Source of the DNA: JAHCHG01 sp038251885
GTDB taxonomy: Bacteria > Acidobacteriota > Blastocatellia > Pyrinomonadales > Pyrinomonadaceae
Length of the DNA stretch: 14,940 nucleotides
Direction: 5' to 3'
Assembly: GCA_038251885.1 (NCBI GenBank)
Contig: JBBSAX010000124.1
Coordinates: 1-14,940 of the forward strand
The notes under the pieces are model-generated. The model had not been told where the DNA came from. It made no database searches and saw only the letters and a list, made by a program, of their open reading frames with translations. The translations under genes were made by a program, and so were the position numbers. Below are positions 1-6,566 of the stretch, piece after piece (positions within the stretch are counted from its first letter, which is position 1; each line of letters begins with the position of its first letter).

Positions 1-780
1 AAAAAAGTTTCACTTTTACTGCCGAAATTGCCTGTTTTAATTTCAGAAAGCAACATTTGCACGCAAATACAAACCGACAAATACGCCGTCTATGCCGACG
101 ATGTAGTTTACGGTTTAAACATTAGTTCAAAACTCGACGAAAAAGTGCCGGATTTCTGTTCACCGAAAAAAGAATTTGATGAAAACAGCTTTAAATTTCG
201 TGTAAATGAAGTAAAAAATCAATTAAAAACTTCCGAATCGAAAAAAGTAAAAATAAATAATCTCGAAGCCGAATTCATTAAAGGCGATTTGTTAAATTAT
301 TGGCTTGTAAATGATTATAAAAACAAACAATGGTTTGAACTTTGGACGGCAAATTCTGATGAAAACAGAAAAGAAGTAAAAGATTTTTTAAGTTCTATAA
401 ATCTCGGAGGTGGAAAATTTGGAATTGATATAGAAGAAGGTTCGTTAGGGAACAAAGGCGATTTGAATAGTGATTCTCTTGATAAGATATTTGTAAAAAG
501 GGAAGGTGGAAAAACTACTGGTATTCAACTTATTTCTAAATCTTCACCTAAATATACAGATCAAGCAAGAAAAAATAATATTCAAGGAAACGTAACTTTA
601 AGAGTTACTTTTCTAGAAAATGGCGGAATTGGTTCTATTTCACCAGTTTCAGGATTGCCTGACGGTTTGACTGAACAAGCAATCGCATCTGCTCGAAAAA
701 TAATGTTTTTGCCGGCGAGAAAAAATGATTACAAATATTCAGTTACCAAAACTATCCAATACTCATTCACACTTTATTAA
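1..780 (+). CDS. TonB C-terminal-domain protein, 5' end outside window
   Basis: The frame is open from the first base of the window, so the true start is probably upstream. The TTG at position 28 is a possible but unsupported start, with no ribosome binding site before it. The last ~85 residues match the TonB C-terminal fold: a KSSPKYTDQARKNNIQG block, then a VTLRVTFLENG strand, a GLPDGLTEQAI helix and a closing YSFTLY strand. The preceding ~160 residues are a hydrophilic domain that I do not recognise. In classical TonB this C-terminal domain contacts outer-membrane receptors. No proline-rich spacer is visible, and any membrane anchor would lie off the window. The next gene, 5 bp downstream, has a closely similar C-terminal domain, so the two look like a tandem duplication. 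The domain call is firm; a role in energy transduction is not. Confidence 0.8.
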   Translation, partial: KKVSLLLPKLPVLISESNICTQIQTDKYAVYADDVVYGLNISSKLDEKVPDFCSPKKEFDENSFKFRVNEVKNQLKTSESKKVKINNLEAEFIKGDLLNYWLVNDYKNKQWFELWTANSDENRKEVKDFLSSINLGGGKFGIDIEEGSLGNKGDLNSDSLDKIFVKREGGKTTGIQLISKSSPKYTDQARKNNIQGNVTLRVTFLENGGIGSISPVSGLPDGLTEQAIASARKIMFLPARKNDYKYSVTKTIQYSFTLY

Positions 781-785
781 TTAAT

Positions 786-1214
786 ATGAAAATTACAAAT
801 GTTATTTTAGGAATTTGTTTACTGTTAATTTTTAGCATTTCAGTTTTTTCTCAAGACACTGAAACAAATAGCGATTCTAAAAAAGATGACTCAAAAACCG
901 GAAATAAAATTGTTTCTGAAACGGGAAATTCAGGTAAAGATAAAAAAAATTCTCCCGTCAAAATTCTTTCAAAACCAATGCCGAAATATACAGAATTAGC
1001 CAGAAAAAATAACACGCAGGGAAGAATTGTGTTGGAAGTTACATTTATGGAAAATCGAAAAATTGGTGAAATTAAAGTAATTGAAGGTTTGCCCAATGGC
1101 TTGAATGAAAAAGCTATTAAAGCCGCAAAAGGAATTAAGTTCAAACCTGAAATAAAAAATGGCGAACTTCAAACAGTTACCAAGAGAATGGAATATAATT
1201 TTACGATTTTTTAA
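786..1214 (+). CDS. Small secreted TonB C-terminal-domain protein
   Basis: This 142-residue protein starts with a signal peptide (MKIT then a hydrophobic stretch to about residue 20, likely cleaved after VFS at 22). A Lys/Asp/Ser-rich linker covers about 24-56, and a TonB C-terminal domain covers about 57-142 (MPKYTELARKNNTQG, VLEVTFMEN, GLPNGLNEKAI, YNFTIF). The anchor of classical TonB is an uncleaved N-terminal helix followed by a proline-rich spacer. Here the cleavage site looks real and the linker has almost no proline, so a soluble periplasmic protein is likely. The ATG is 5 bp after the upstream paralogue and has no clear Shine-Dalgarno sequence. The dppD-like gene begins 2 bp after its stop, which suggests one transcript. 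It could be a receptor-interaction module or a general periplasmic binding module. Confidence 0.85.
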   Translation: MKITNVILGICLLLIFSISVFSQDTETNSDSKKDDSKTGNKIVSETGNSGKDKKNSPVKILSKPMPKYTELARKNNTQGRIVLEVTFMENRKIGEIKVIEGLPNGLNEKAIKAAKGIKFKPEIKNGELQTVTKRMEYNFTIF

Positions 1215-1216
1215 GA

Positions 1217-2239
1217 ATGTCGCATTTATTAGAAATAAATAATTTAGAAACTCATTTTCCAACTCGCGCAGGTTTGGTCAAAGCCGTTAATGATGTCAGT
1301 TTCTACATTGACGAAGGCGAACTTTTGGGACTTGTCGGCGAATCGGGTTGTGGGAAATCAATTACGGCTTTGTCCGTGATGCGTCTGATTTCATCGCCGG
1401 GAAAAATTGTCGGCGGCGAAATTAAATTTAAAGGTGAAGAATTATCGAAAGCGAGCGAAAATCGTATGCGCGAGATTCGCGGAAATGATATTGCGATGAT
1501 TTTTCAAGACCCGATGACTTCGCTAAATCCGGTTTATACGGTCGGCGAACAGATTGCCGAAGCCTTGCGTCTGCATCAACATTTAAACAAAAAACAAGCC
1601 CAAGAAGCGACTATTGCAGCAATGCAAGAAGTTTCAATTCCTGCACCGGAACGACGTTTTCGAGATTATCCGCACCAACTTTCCGGCGGAATGCGTCAAC
1701 GTATAATGATTGCGATGGCTTTGGCGTGCAATCCCGAACTGCTTATCGCCGATGAACCGACAACTGCTTTAGATGTTACGATTCAAGCACAAATTTTAGA
1801 ATTGTTAGACAATTTGAGAAAAACGCGAAAACTCGCAGTTTTGTTAATCACGCACGATTTAGGTGTTGTTGCCGAAGTCGCCGACAGAGTTTGCGTAATG
1901 TACACGGGAAAAATCGTCGAAGAATCCGGCGTTGACGAGATTTTTGAACAGCCGAAACATCCATATACACAAGGGCTTTTACATTCGGTTCCGAAATTAC
2001 GCGGAATCGGACAGGCAAAGGAAACGCGCCTTTCGACAATTGAAGGAACTGTTCCGAGCCCGACAAATCTGCCCGACGGTTGCCATTTCGCCCCGCGTTG
2101 CGGATTTAAAATGGACAAATGTACGCACGGCGAAATTCCGCTTTATCAACTGCACAAAGATGTCAGCGTTCGTTGTGTTTTATATGAAGGAAAAGATTTT
2201 GAAAGAGAAAAAAGTTTACCTGCGGTATCCGAAAATTGA
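1217..2239 (+). CDS. dppD: Dipeptide/oligopeptide ABC transporter ATPase, DppD/OppD type
   Basis: This 340-residue protein is a cytoplasmic ATPase of a peptide importer and would normally pair with a DppF/OppF-type subunit. Visible motifs are Walker A GESGCGKS (41-48), Q-loop Gln97, signature LSGGM (155-159), Walker B LLIADE (175-180) with catalytic Glu180, and switch His213. The C-terminal oligopeptide-transporter extension starts near HPYTQGLL (248-255). It holds four cysteines, C289, C295, C302 and C320, in the GCxFxxRC arrangement seen in DppD/OppD proteins, which in some homologues bind an iron-sulfur cluster. The ATG lies 2 bp after the TonB-domain gene, with no strong ribosome binding site, so translational coupling is likely. 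The 3' end overlaps the next gene. No permease or binding protein is nearby. Dpp and Opp cannot be told apart from the ATPase alone. Confidence 0.93.
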   Translation: MSHLLEINNLETHFPTRAGLVKAVNDVSFYIDEGELLGLVGESGCGKSITALSVMRLISSPGKIVGGEIKFKGEELSKASENRMREIRGNDIAMIFQDPMTSLNPVYTVGEQIAEALRLHQHLNKKQAQEATIAAMQEVSIPAPERRFRDYPHQLSGGMRQRIMIAMALACNPELLIADEPTTALDVTIQAQILELLDNLRKTRKLAVLLITHDLGVVAEVADRVCVMYTGKIVEESGVDEIFEQPKHPYTQGLLHSVPKLRGIGQAKETRLSTIEGTVPSPTNLPDGCHFAPRCGFKMDKCTHGEIPLYQLHKDVSVRCVLYEGKDFEREKSLPAVSEN

Positions 2240-2723
2240 AGATTTAGTCGGATTTACCGAACTTAATAAAGCGAATGTAAATTTTCACAAAGGGTTAGTA
2301 AATCCGCCTTTAGATGAAAAAACATTCACCGAATATATTGATAAAAATGAACGCCCTGAAAATGAATGTTTTTTGATATGTTCTGTCAAAACCGATGAAA
2401 TTGCGGGAGCGATAAATCTCTCACAAATATTTCGCGCCGGATTTCAAAATGCATATTTGGGATATTACGTCGGAGAAAAGTATGCGGGAAAAGGCTTTGC
2501 GACAGAAGCGATTGGATTGATTATTAAACTTGCTTTTGAAGATTTGAATTTACATCGAATCGAAGCGAATATTCAGCCGCAAAATTTACCTTCAATTGCT
2601 GTTGTGAAGAAAAACGGTTTTGCAAAGGAAGGATTTTCGCCAAAATATCTGCAAGTTGACGGAATTTGGTGCGACCACGAGCGTTGGACGATTATAAACG
2701 AAAATTGGAGCAGCGAAAAATGA
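2184..2723 (+). CDS. GNAT N-acetyltransferase, RimJ/RimL-like
   Basis: About 179 residues from ATG 2184 (174 if TTG 2199 is used). The frame stays open upstream, but that part only reads through dppD in another frame, and homologous sequence begins around KVYLRYPKIEDL. The acetyl-CoA-binding motif A is visible at YYVGEKYAGKGFATEAI (94-110). It is followed by LHRIEANIQPQNLPSIAVVKKNGF and by a GFSPKYLQVDGIWCDHERW ending, typical of RimJ/RimL-family enzymes that acetylate N-terminal amino groups of ribosomal proteins or small substrates. The gene overlaps the dppD 3' end by about 56 bp and shares an ATGA stop/start with the next gene, so it is embedded in the transporter operon. The substrate cannot be predicted; a peptide or amino-acid substrate would fit the context but is a guess. 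Confidence 0.85.
   Translation: MKEKILKEKKVYLRYPKIEDLVGFTELNKANVNFHKGLVNPPLDEKTFTEYIDKNERPENECFLICSVKTDEIAGAINLSQIFRAGFQNAYLGYYVGEKYAGKGFATEAIGLIIKLAFEDLNLHRIEANIQPQNLPSIAVVKKNGFAKEGFSPKYLQVDGIWCDHERWTIINENWSSEK
2187..2191 (+). promoter_or_regulatory. Shine-Dalgarno AAGGA favouring a TTG start for the first GNAT gene
   Basis: AAGGA sits 7 nt upstream of an in-frame TTG at 2199, whereas the ATG at 2184 has no purine-rich stretch before it. This makes TTG 2199 a credible alternative start for the acetyltransferase, shortening it by five residues. Many other genes in this window also lack a Shine-Dalgarno sequence, so the evidence does not settle the start. Confidence 0.4.
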
Positions 2724-3511
2724 AAAGTTTTAAAATTCCAATGACAATTGATGAATTTGAATTGGGAGAGTTTCCGTTCGGTTGGAAGGAAGAATATTGT
2801 GATGGATTTGCATATATCACGCCGCGCGACCACGGGATTTTAATGAAAATGCCGGTGGAAAAAAGAAAAGTCAAAACTTTTGTCGAGATTCTTCCCGTTT
2901 CAGAGGCAAATTCGGCAGAATTAAGCGAATTGTTTTTTGATTCTTTTAGTGAGTCGGTTGAATTTTGTGATATTTCCGAAGATCAAATGAGAAAACGCGC
3001 CTTAAAAAATATTGATAACTTCTTTAAGAATAAACGCGGAATTGCTTGGCTTGAACTTTCTCGAATTGCGGTTTTGCCGGAAGAGAAGAACAAATTAGTG
3101 GGCGCGTGTTTAATTTCAAAATATAAATACGGTTTCAAAAATGAAATCTTGTTTGTCCGTCCCAAACAGCAAAACAAAGGAATCGGAACTGCTTTGGTTT
3201 CAAACGTATTAAATGATTTGAGCAAAATAGGCGAAAAAACTTTTTGGAGTGAACGACATATTTGCAATGAGCAAAGCGCGGCTTGGCACGCAAAGTTCGG
3301 TTTTGTCGAAGAACCCGATATGATGACTGCTAGATTTCGCCGCAGTTATTTAAGGCGCGAAGTTTGGCGTAATGAAAGTTTAGGAAATTCACAAAAACTT
3401 GAGAAGTTAAATTTTTTGTTGGAAAAAGCCGAAGCTGAAGTTGGAAAACTAAAAATTATTGAGAAAGAAGATTTTGACGCGGCTTGGTTACGGTGGAAAT
3501 ACGATTATTGA
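2720..3511 (+). CDS. GNAT-family acetyltransferase, two-part protein
   Basis: This 263-residue protein starts at ATG 2720, overlapping the previous stop codon (ATGA), with GGAG at 2707-2710 placed 9 nt upstream. A longer in-frame start at 2666 would run deep into the preceding gene and is less likely. Residues 1-50 form a segment I do not recognise (DEFELGEFPFGW and following). Residues about 52-200 look like a GNAT domain: LSRIAVLPEEKNKLVGACL, then motif A EILFVRPKQQNKGIGTALV (142-160) and motif B HICNEQSAAWHAKFGF (180-195). The C-terminal ~60 residues are charged and helical. It is unlike the neighbouring GNAT, so the pair is not a recent duplication. The dppF-like gene starts 1 bp after its stop. 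The substrate is unknown. Confidence 0.85.
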   Translation: MKSFKIPMTIDEFELGEFPFGWKEEYCDGFAYITPRDHGILMKMPVEKRKVKTFVEILPVSEANSAELSELFFDSFSESVEFCDISEDQMRKRALKNIDNFFKNKRGIAWLELSRIAVLPEEKNKLVGACLISKYKYGFKNEILFVRPKQQNKGIGTALVSNVLNDLSKIGEKTFWSERHICNEQSAAWHAKFGFVEEPDMMTARFRRSYLRREVWRNESLGNSQKLEKLNFLLEKAEAEVGKLKIIEKEDFDAAWLRWKYDY

Positions 3512-3512
3512 A

Positions 3513-4517
3513 ATGGAAAACAGCGCGGTTAAAACCGAAAAACAAAAACTTGTCCAAGTCAAAAACTTAATCAAACATTTTCCCGTCGAAAACAGCGTTG
3601 ATGTTGTTCGGGCGGTTGATGATATTTCCTTTGATATTTTTTCGGGCGAAACTTTGGGTTTGGTTGGAGAATCAGGTTGCGGAAAATCAACCGTCGGGCG
3701 GTGTCTGTTGCGACTTCAGGAACCGACGAGCGGAGAAGTTTTATTTGAAGGCGAAGATATTATAAAACTCGGAAACAAAGAACTTCAAAAACTCCGCCGC
3801 GAAATGCAGATCATTTTTCAAGACCCATATGCGTCATTGAATCCGCGTTTGACAATACTTTCGACAGTCGGCGAACCTTTAAAAATTCACGGAATCGGAA
3901 ATAAATCAGAACGGGGCGACCGTGTGGCAGATTTGTTAAAAAAAGTCGGACTCGATCCGGCATATATGTTTCGCTATCCACACGAATTTTCCGGCGGACA
4001 GAGGCAAAGAATCGGAATTGCGCGGGCTTTGGCTTTAAATCCGAAATTAATTATTGCAGACGAACCCGTTTCTGCGTTGGATGTTTCTGTTCAAGCGCAG
4101 GTCGTTAATCTTTTGCAGGATTTGCAGAATGAACTCGGACTTACATATCTATTTATTTCGCACGGTTTAGCGGTCGTTGAACATATTTCAAATCGCGTCG
4201 CCGTAATGTATCTCGGCAAAATCGTCGAAATTGCCGAAGGACGTGAATTATACGATTCGCCGCTTCATCCATATACAAAGGCTTTGCTTTCTGCAATTCC
4301 GATACCCGATCCGAAACACAAACGTGACCGAATTGTTCTCGAAGGCGACGTTCCGACTCCGATAAATCCGCCTTCGGGGTGTCGTTTTCGCACCCGATGT
4401 CCTGTTGCAATCGAAGAATGCGCTAAAGTCGAACCCGAATTGAGAGAAATTACGGAAGGACATTTTTCCGCTTGTATTCGCACCGCAGGTTATGAAAAAG
4501 CTGCTAATGCTTTGTGA
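3513..4517 (+). CDS. dppF: Dipeptide/oligopeptide ABC transporter ATPase, DppF/OppF type
   Basis: The chosen start is ATG 3513, 1 bp after the acetyltransferase stop, giving 334 residues; an in-frame start at 3459 would add 18 residues of out-of-frame overlap. It is the second ATPase of a peptide importer. Motifs are Walker A GESGCGKS (52-59), Q-loop Gln103, signature FSGGQ (159-163), Walker B LIIADE (179-184) with Glu184, and switch His217. The oligopeptide C-terminal extension begins near LHPYTKALL (251-259) and has cysteines C290, C296, C303 and C321, like the DppD partner. One oddity is SHGLAVVEH, where the family nearly always has SHD, a Gly for the Asp next to the switch His. The two ATPases are separated by the two acetyltransferase genes but presumably form a heterodimer. 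Permeases must be encoded elsewhere. Confidence 0.93.
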   Translation: MENSAVKTEKQKLVQVKNLIKHFPVENSVDVVRAVDDISFDIFSGETLGLVGESGCGKSTVGRCLLRLQEPTSGEVLFEGEDIIKLGNKELQKLRREMQIIFQDPYASLNPRLTILSTVGEPLKIHGIGNKSERGDRVADLLKKVGLDPAYMFRYPHEFSGGQRQRIGIARALALNPKLIIADEPVSALDVSVQAQVVNLLQDLQNELGLTYLFISHGLAVVEHISNRVAVMYLGKIVEIAEGRELYDSPLHPYTKALLSAIPIPDPKHKRDRIVLEGDVPTPINPPSGCRFRTRCPVAIEECAKVEPELREITEGHFSACIRTAGYEKAANAL

Positions 4518-4599
4518 AATTTGAAACATTAAATTAAAAAAATCCGTAGATAATTTTAATTGTTGGAAATCAATCTAAATTTATTAGCGAGGAAAAAAA

Positions 4600-5514
4600 A
4601 TGAATCGTTTGACAGGAATTATTATTGCCGTTTCGGGAGTTTTGGTTGCCGTTCTGGGATTTACGAAAGTTTTACCAAATCTGGGTTGGACGGGCATTTT
4701 TCTAATTTTGCTCGGCGGTTTGCTGTTCGGTTTGAGCTTTATTCCGATGCCCCAAGCACTCGAATCTGAGCCGATGTCTTTGCCTGAAAAATTATTAAAG
4801 ATGTTTTACGCACCGACTGAAGTGTTTAAAAATCTGCGTCGTTATCCAAGTTTTTTGGGCGTAATTTTAATTATGTCAGTTATTTCGGGTGCTTATACAT
4901 ACGCATTTTTCCAGCGTGTTACGCCTGAAAGAATCACAAATCACACGATTGAAAAGCTGGCGGAAAGCGGTTGGGTTCCGGCGGATCAAATGGAAAAAGT
5001 GAAGCAAGATACTTTGGAGCAAAATTCAAACCCGATAGCGCGAGTTGGTCAAAGTGTGAATAGCTTTATTGGTTTGGTTTTTTTAATGGCTTTTCTCGGT
5101 TTGGTATTTTGGCTTATCACACTCGCATTCGGCGGACAAATAAATTACTTTCAAGCAATTGCCGCAACTGCGTATTCGTTTTTTCCGATTATACTTATTC
5201 AAAAGAGTCTGAGTTTATTGATTTTATTTCTTAAAGACCCAAGCGAAATCCACCCGATTTTGGGGCAAACCACACTTTTGCAAGACAGTTTGAACTTTTT
5301 GATCGCGCCATCTGCAAGTCCTGTTCTCTACACATTGCTTTCGTCATTCGGTTTACTGGCGATTTACTGGATTTGGCTTCAGGCGACAGGTTTGAAAAAT
5401 ACAGGTGAAAGCGTTTCGCCGACCGCTGCTTGGGCTTCAGCCATTCTGATCTGGGTTTTCGGTTTAGGTTTAGGCGTTGTTTTAGCATTGGTTTTTGGGA
5501 ACTTTATGAGTTAG
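4600..5514 (+). CDS. Yip1-family integral membrane protein
   Basis: This 304-residue membrane protein has about seven hydrophobic segments, near residues 4-22, 30-49, 84-104, 155-178, 186-211, 241-263 and 275-300. The first two, ahead of a SLPEKLLKMFYAPTEVF stretch, look like an added pair. From there on it resembles the Yip1 domain (APTEVFKNLRRYPSF, then helices separated by a hydrophilic loop at 106-150). Bacterial Yip1-type proteins have no settled function. The start is well supported: GAGGA at 4589-4593 lies 6 nt before the ATG. An 82-bp gap separates it from dppF. That gap carries a GATAAT hexamer at 4549-4554 but no convincing -35 box, so it may be the last gene of the upstream operon or have its own promoter. 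It ends at a strong terminator. Confidence 0.8.
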   Translation: MNRLTGIIIAVSGVLVAVLGFTKVLPNLGWTGIFLILLGGLLFGLSFIPMPQALESEPMSLPEKLLKMFYAPTEVFKNLRRYPSFLGVILIMSVISGAYTYAFFQRVTPERITNHTIEKLAESGWVPADQMEKVKQDTLEQNSNPIARVGQSVNSFIGLVFLMAFLGLVFWLITLAFGGQINYFQAIAATAYSFFPIILIQKSLSLLILFLKDPSEIHPILGQTTLLQDSLNFLIAPSASPVLYTLLSSFGLLAIYWIWLQATGLKNTGESVSPTAAWASAILIWVFGLGLGVVLALVFGNFMS

Positions 5515-5537
5515 AACGAACTATTTGAGAAATTTTT

Positions 5538-5572
5538 AAAAGCGTAAGTGTTTAATTTACTTACGCTTTTTT
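5538..5572 (+). terminator. Intrinsic terminator after the Yip1-family gene
   Basis: A perfect 12-bp stem (AAAAGCGTAAGT at 5538-5549 with its complement at 5559-5570) encloses a 9-nt loop and runs into a T tract (TTTTTT at 5567-5572). It lies 23 bp after the stop at 5514 and separates this transcript from murQ. The A-rich 5' side of the stem could let it work in both directions, although no gene converges here. Confidence 0.9.
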
Positions 5573-5642
5573 GTATTTTTTAATTAAATTAAAATAAAGA
5601 AAATTTGTATTTATCAGAAAAACTTAACGAATCTGCTTGACC

Positions 5643-5648
5643 TATAAG
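5643..5648 (+). promoter_or_regulatory. Possible -10 box (TATAAG) for the murQ operon
   Basis: TATAAG matches five of six bases of the sigma-70 -10 consensus and lies 25 bp before the murQ ATG. No good -35 box is found at 16-18 bp; the nearby TTGACC at 5637-5642 abuts it and cannot be its partner. A promoter somewhere between the terminator and murQ is expected. The exact site is tentative. Confidence 0.25.
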
Positions 5649-5673
5649 CAAAACCAATGCAAACTTTTTTGAA

Positions 5674-6564
5674 ATGCTTCCAATAACCGAACAAGAAAAT
5701 CCGAATTCGGCAAATATAGATAAACTGCCGACACTTGACGCGCTTCGCATAATCAATGCCGAAGACGCAAAAGTTGCGGTGGCAGTTGAAAAAGTTTTAC
5801 CCGAAATTTCACAAACAATAGATAAAATTGTTGAAAGATTAAAAAATGGCGGACGGCTTTTTTATGTCGGTTCAGGATCGAGCGGACGACTCGGAGTTTT
5901 AGACGCAAGTGAGATTCCGCCAACTTTCGGTGTTTCTTACGATCTGATTCAAGGCATAATTGCGGGCGGTTACGACGCTTTTTACAAAGCGACCGAAGCC
6001 AGCGAAGACAACAAAGAAGCCGGAAAAGCCGATTTACTGAATCGCGGATTAACCGAAAAAGATTGCGTCATTGGAATCGCCGCTTCGGGCAGAACGCCAT
6101 ATACAATCGGCGCGGTCGAATTCGCGGAAAATCTCGGATGTTTTACAAGTTGTATAACTTGCGTTCCCGATTCCGAACTGACAAAAGTTGTCGAAATCTC
6201 AATAATTGCGGTCGTCGGCGCAGAAGCGATTACGGGTTCATCACGAATGAAAGCCGGAACTGCCCAAAAAATGATCTTGAATATGATCTCAACGTGCGCG
6301 ATGATTAGGCTCGGCTACGTCAAAGGAAATCGAATGACGAACGTAAAATCATCAAATATCAAACTAAAAGAAAGAAGTTTAAGAATTTTGATGTCGGAAA
6401 CGAATTTAGGCGAAAATTCGGCGCAAGATTTAATGAAAAAAGCAGACGAAGATTTGCGTATTGCGCTTGTAATGCACAAAGCAAATGTAAATCTTGAAAA
6501 AGCGATTGAAAAATTAAATGAAACAGATTTTGTTGTTGAAAATGCTGTAAAACTTTTGAAATAA
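5674..6564 (+). CDS. murQ: N-acetylmuramic acid 6-phosphate etherase MurQ
   Basis: MurQ cleaves the lactyl ether of MurNAc-6-phosphate, giving GlcNAc-6-phosphate and D-lactate in the cytoplasm, the central step of MurNAc salvage. The 296 residues match family length. The SIS domain carries GSGSSGRLG (66-74), DASEIPPTFG with Glu80, ATEASED with Glu111, GIAASGRTPY (134-143) and the family signature GAEAITGSSRMKAGTAQK (182-199). Glu80 and Glu111 align with the two catalytic acidic residues of E. coli MurQ (Glu83 and Glu114, the same spacing of 31), so activity is expected. E. coli has Cys after the first Glu (DASEC) where this protein has Ile. The ATG has no Shine-Dalgarno sequence. A symporter gene follows after 2 bp and nagZ after that, which places it in a peptidoglycan-recycling operon. 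Confidence 0.96.
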   Translation: MLPITEQENPNSANIDKLPTLDALRIINAEDAKVAVAVEKVLPEISQTIDKIVERLKNGGRLFYVGSGSSGRLGVLDASEIPPTFGVSYDLIQGIIAGGYDAFYKATEASEDNKEAGKADLLNRGLTEKDCVIGIAASGRTPYTIGAVEFAENLGCFTSCITCVPDSELTKVVEISIIAVVGAEAITGSSRMKAGTAQKMILNMISTCAMIRLGYVKGNRMTNVKSSNIKLKERSLRILMSETNLGENSAQDLMKKADEDLRIALVMHKANVNLEKAIEKLNETDFVVENAVKLLK

Positions 6565-6566
6565 AA

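Noticed and set aside
1932..2183. Extended N-terminus for the first acetyltransferase
   Set aside because: This stretch reads through the DppD gene in a different frame and gives an Arg-rich sequence without GNAT similarity.
3459..3512. Extended N-terminus for the DppF-like protein
   Set aside because: It lies wholly inside the preceding acetyltransferase gene in another frame, adds residues unlike the family, and the ATG at 3513 is 1 bp after that gene's stop.
5657..5686. Nine-codon frame (ATG to TAA) overlapping the murQ start, possible leader peptide
   Set aside because: It has no ribosome binding site, no run of regulatory codons and no attenuator hairpin; short frames like this are common by chance.
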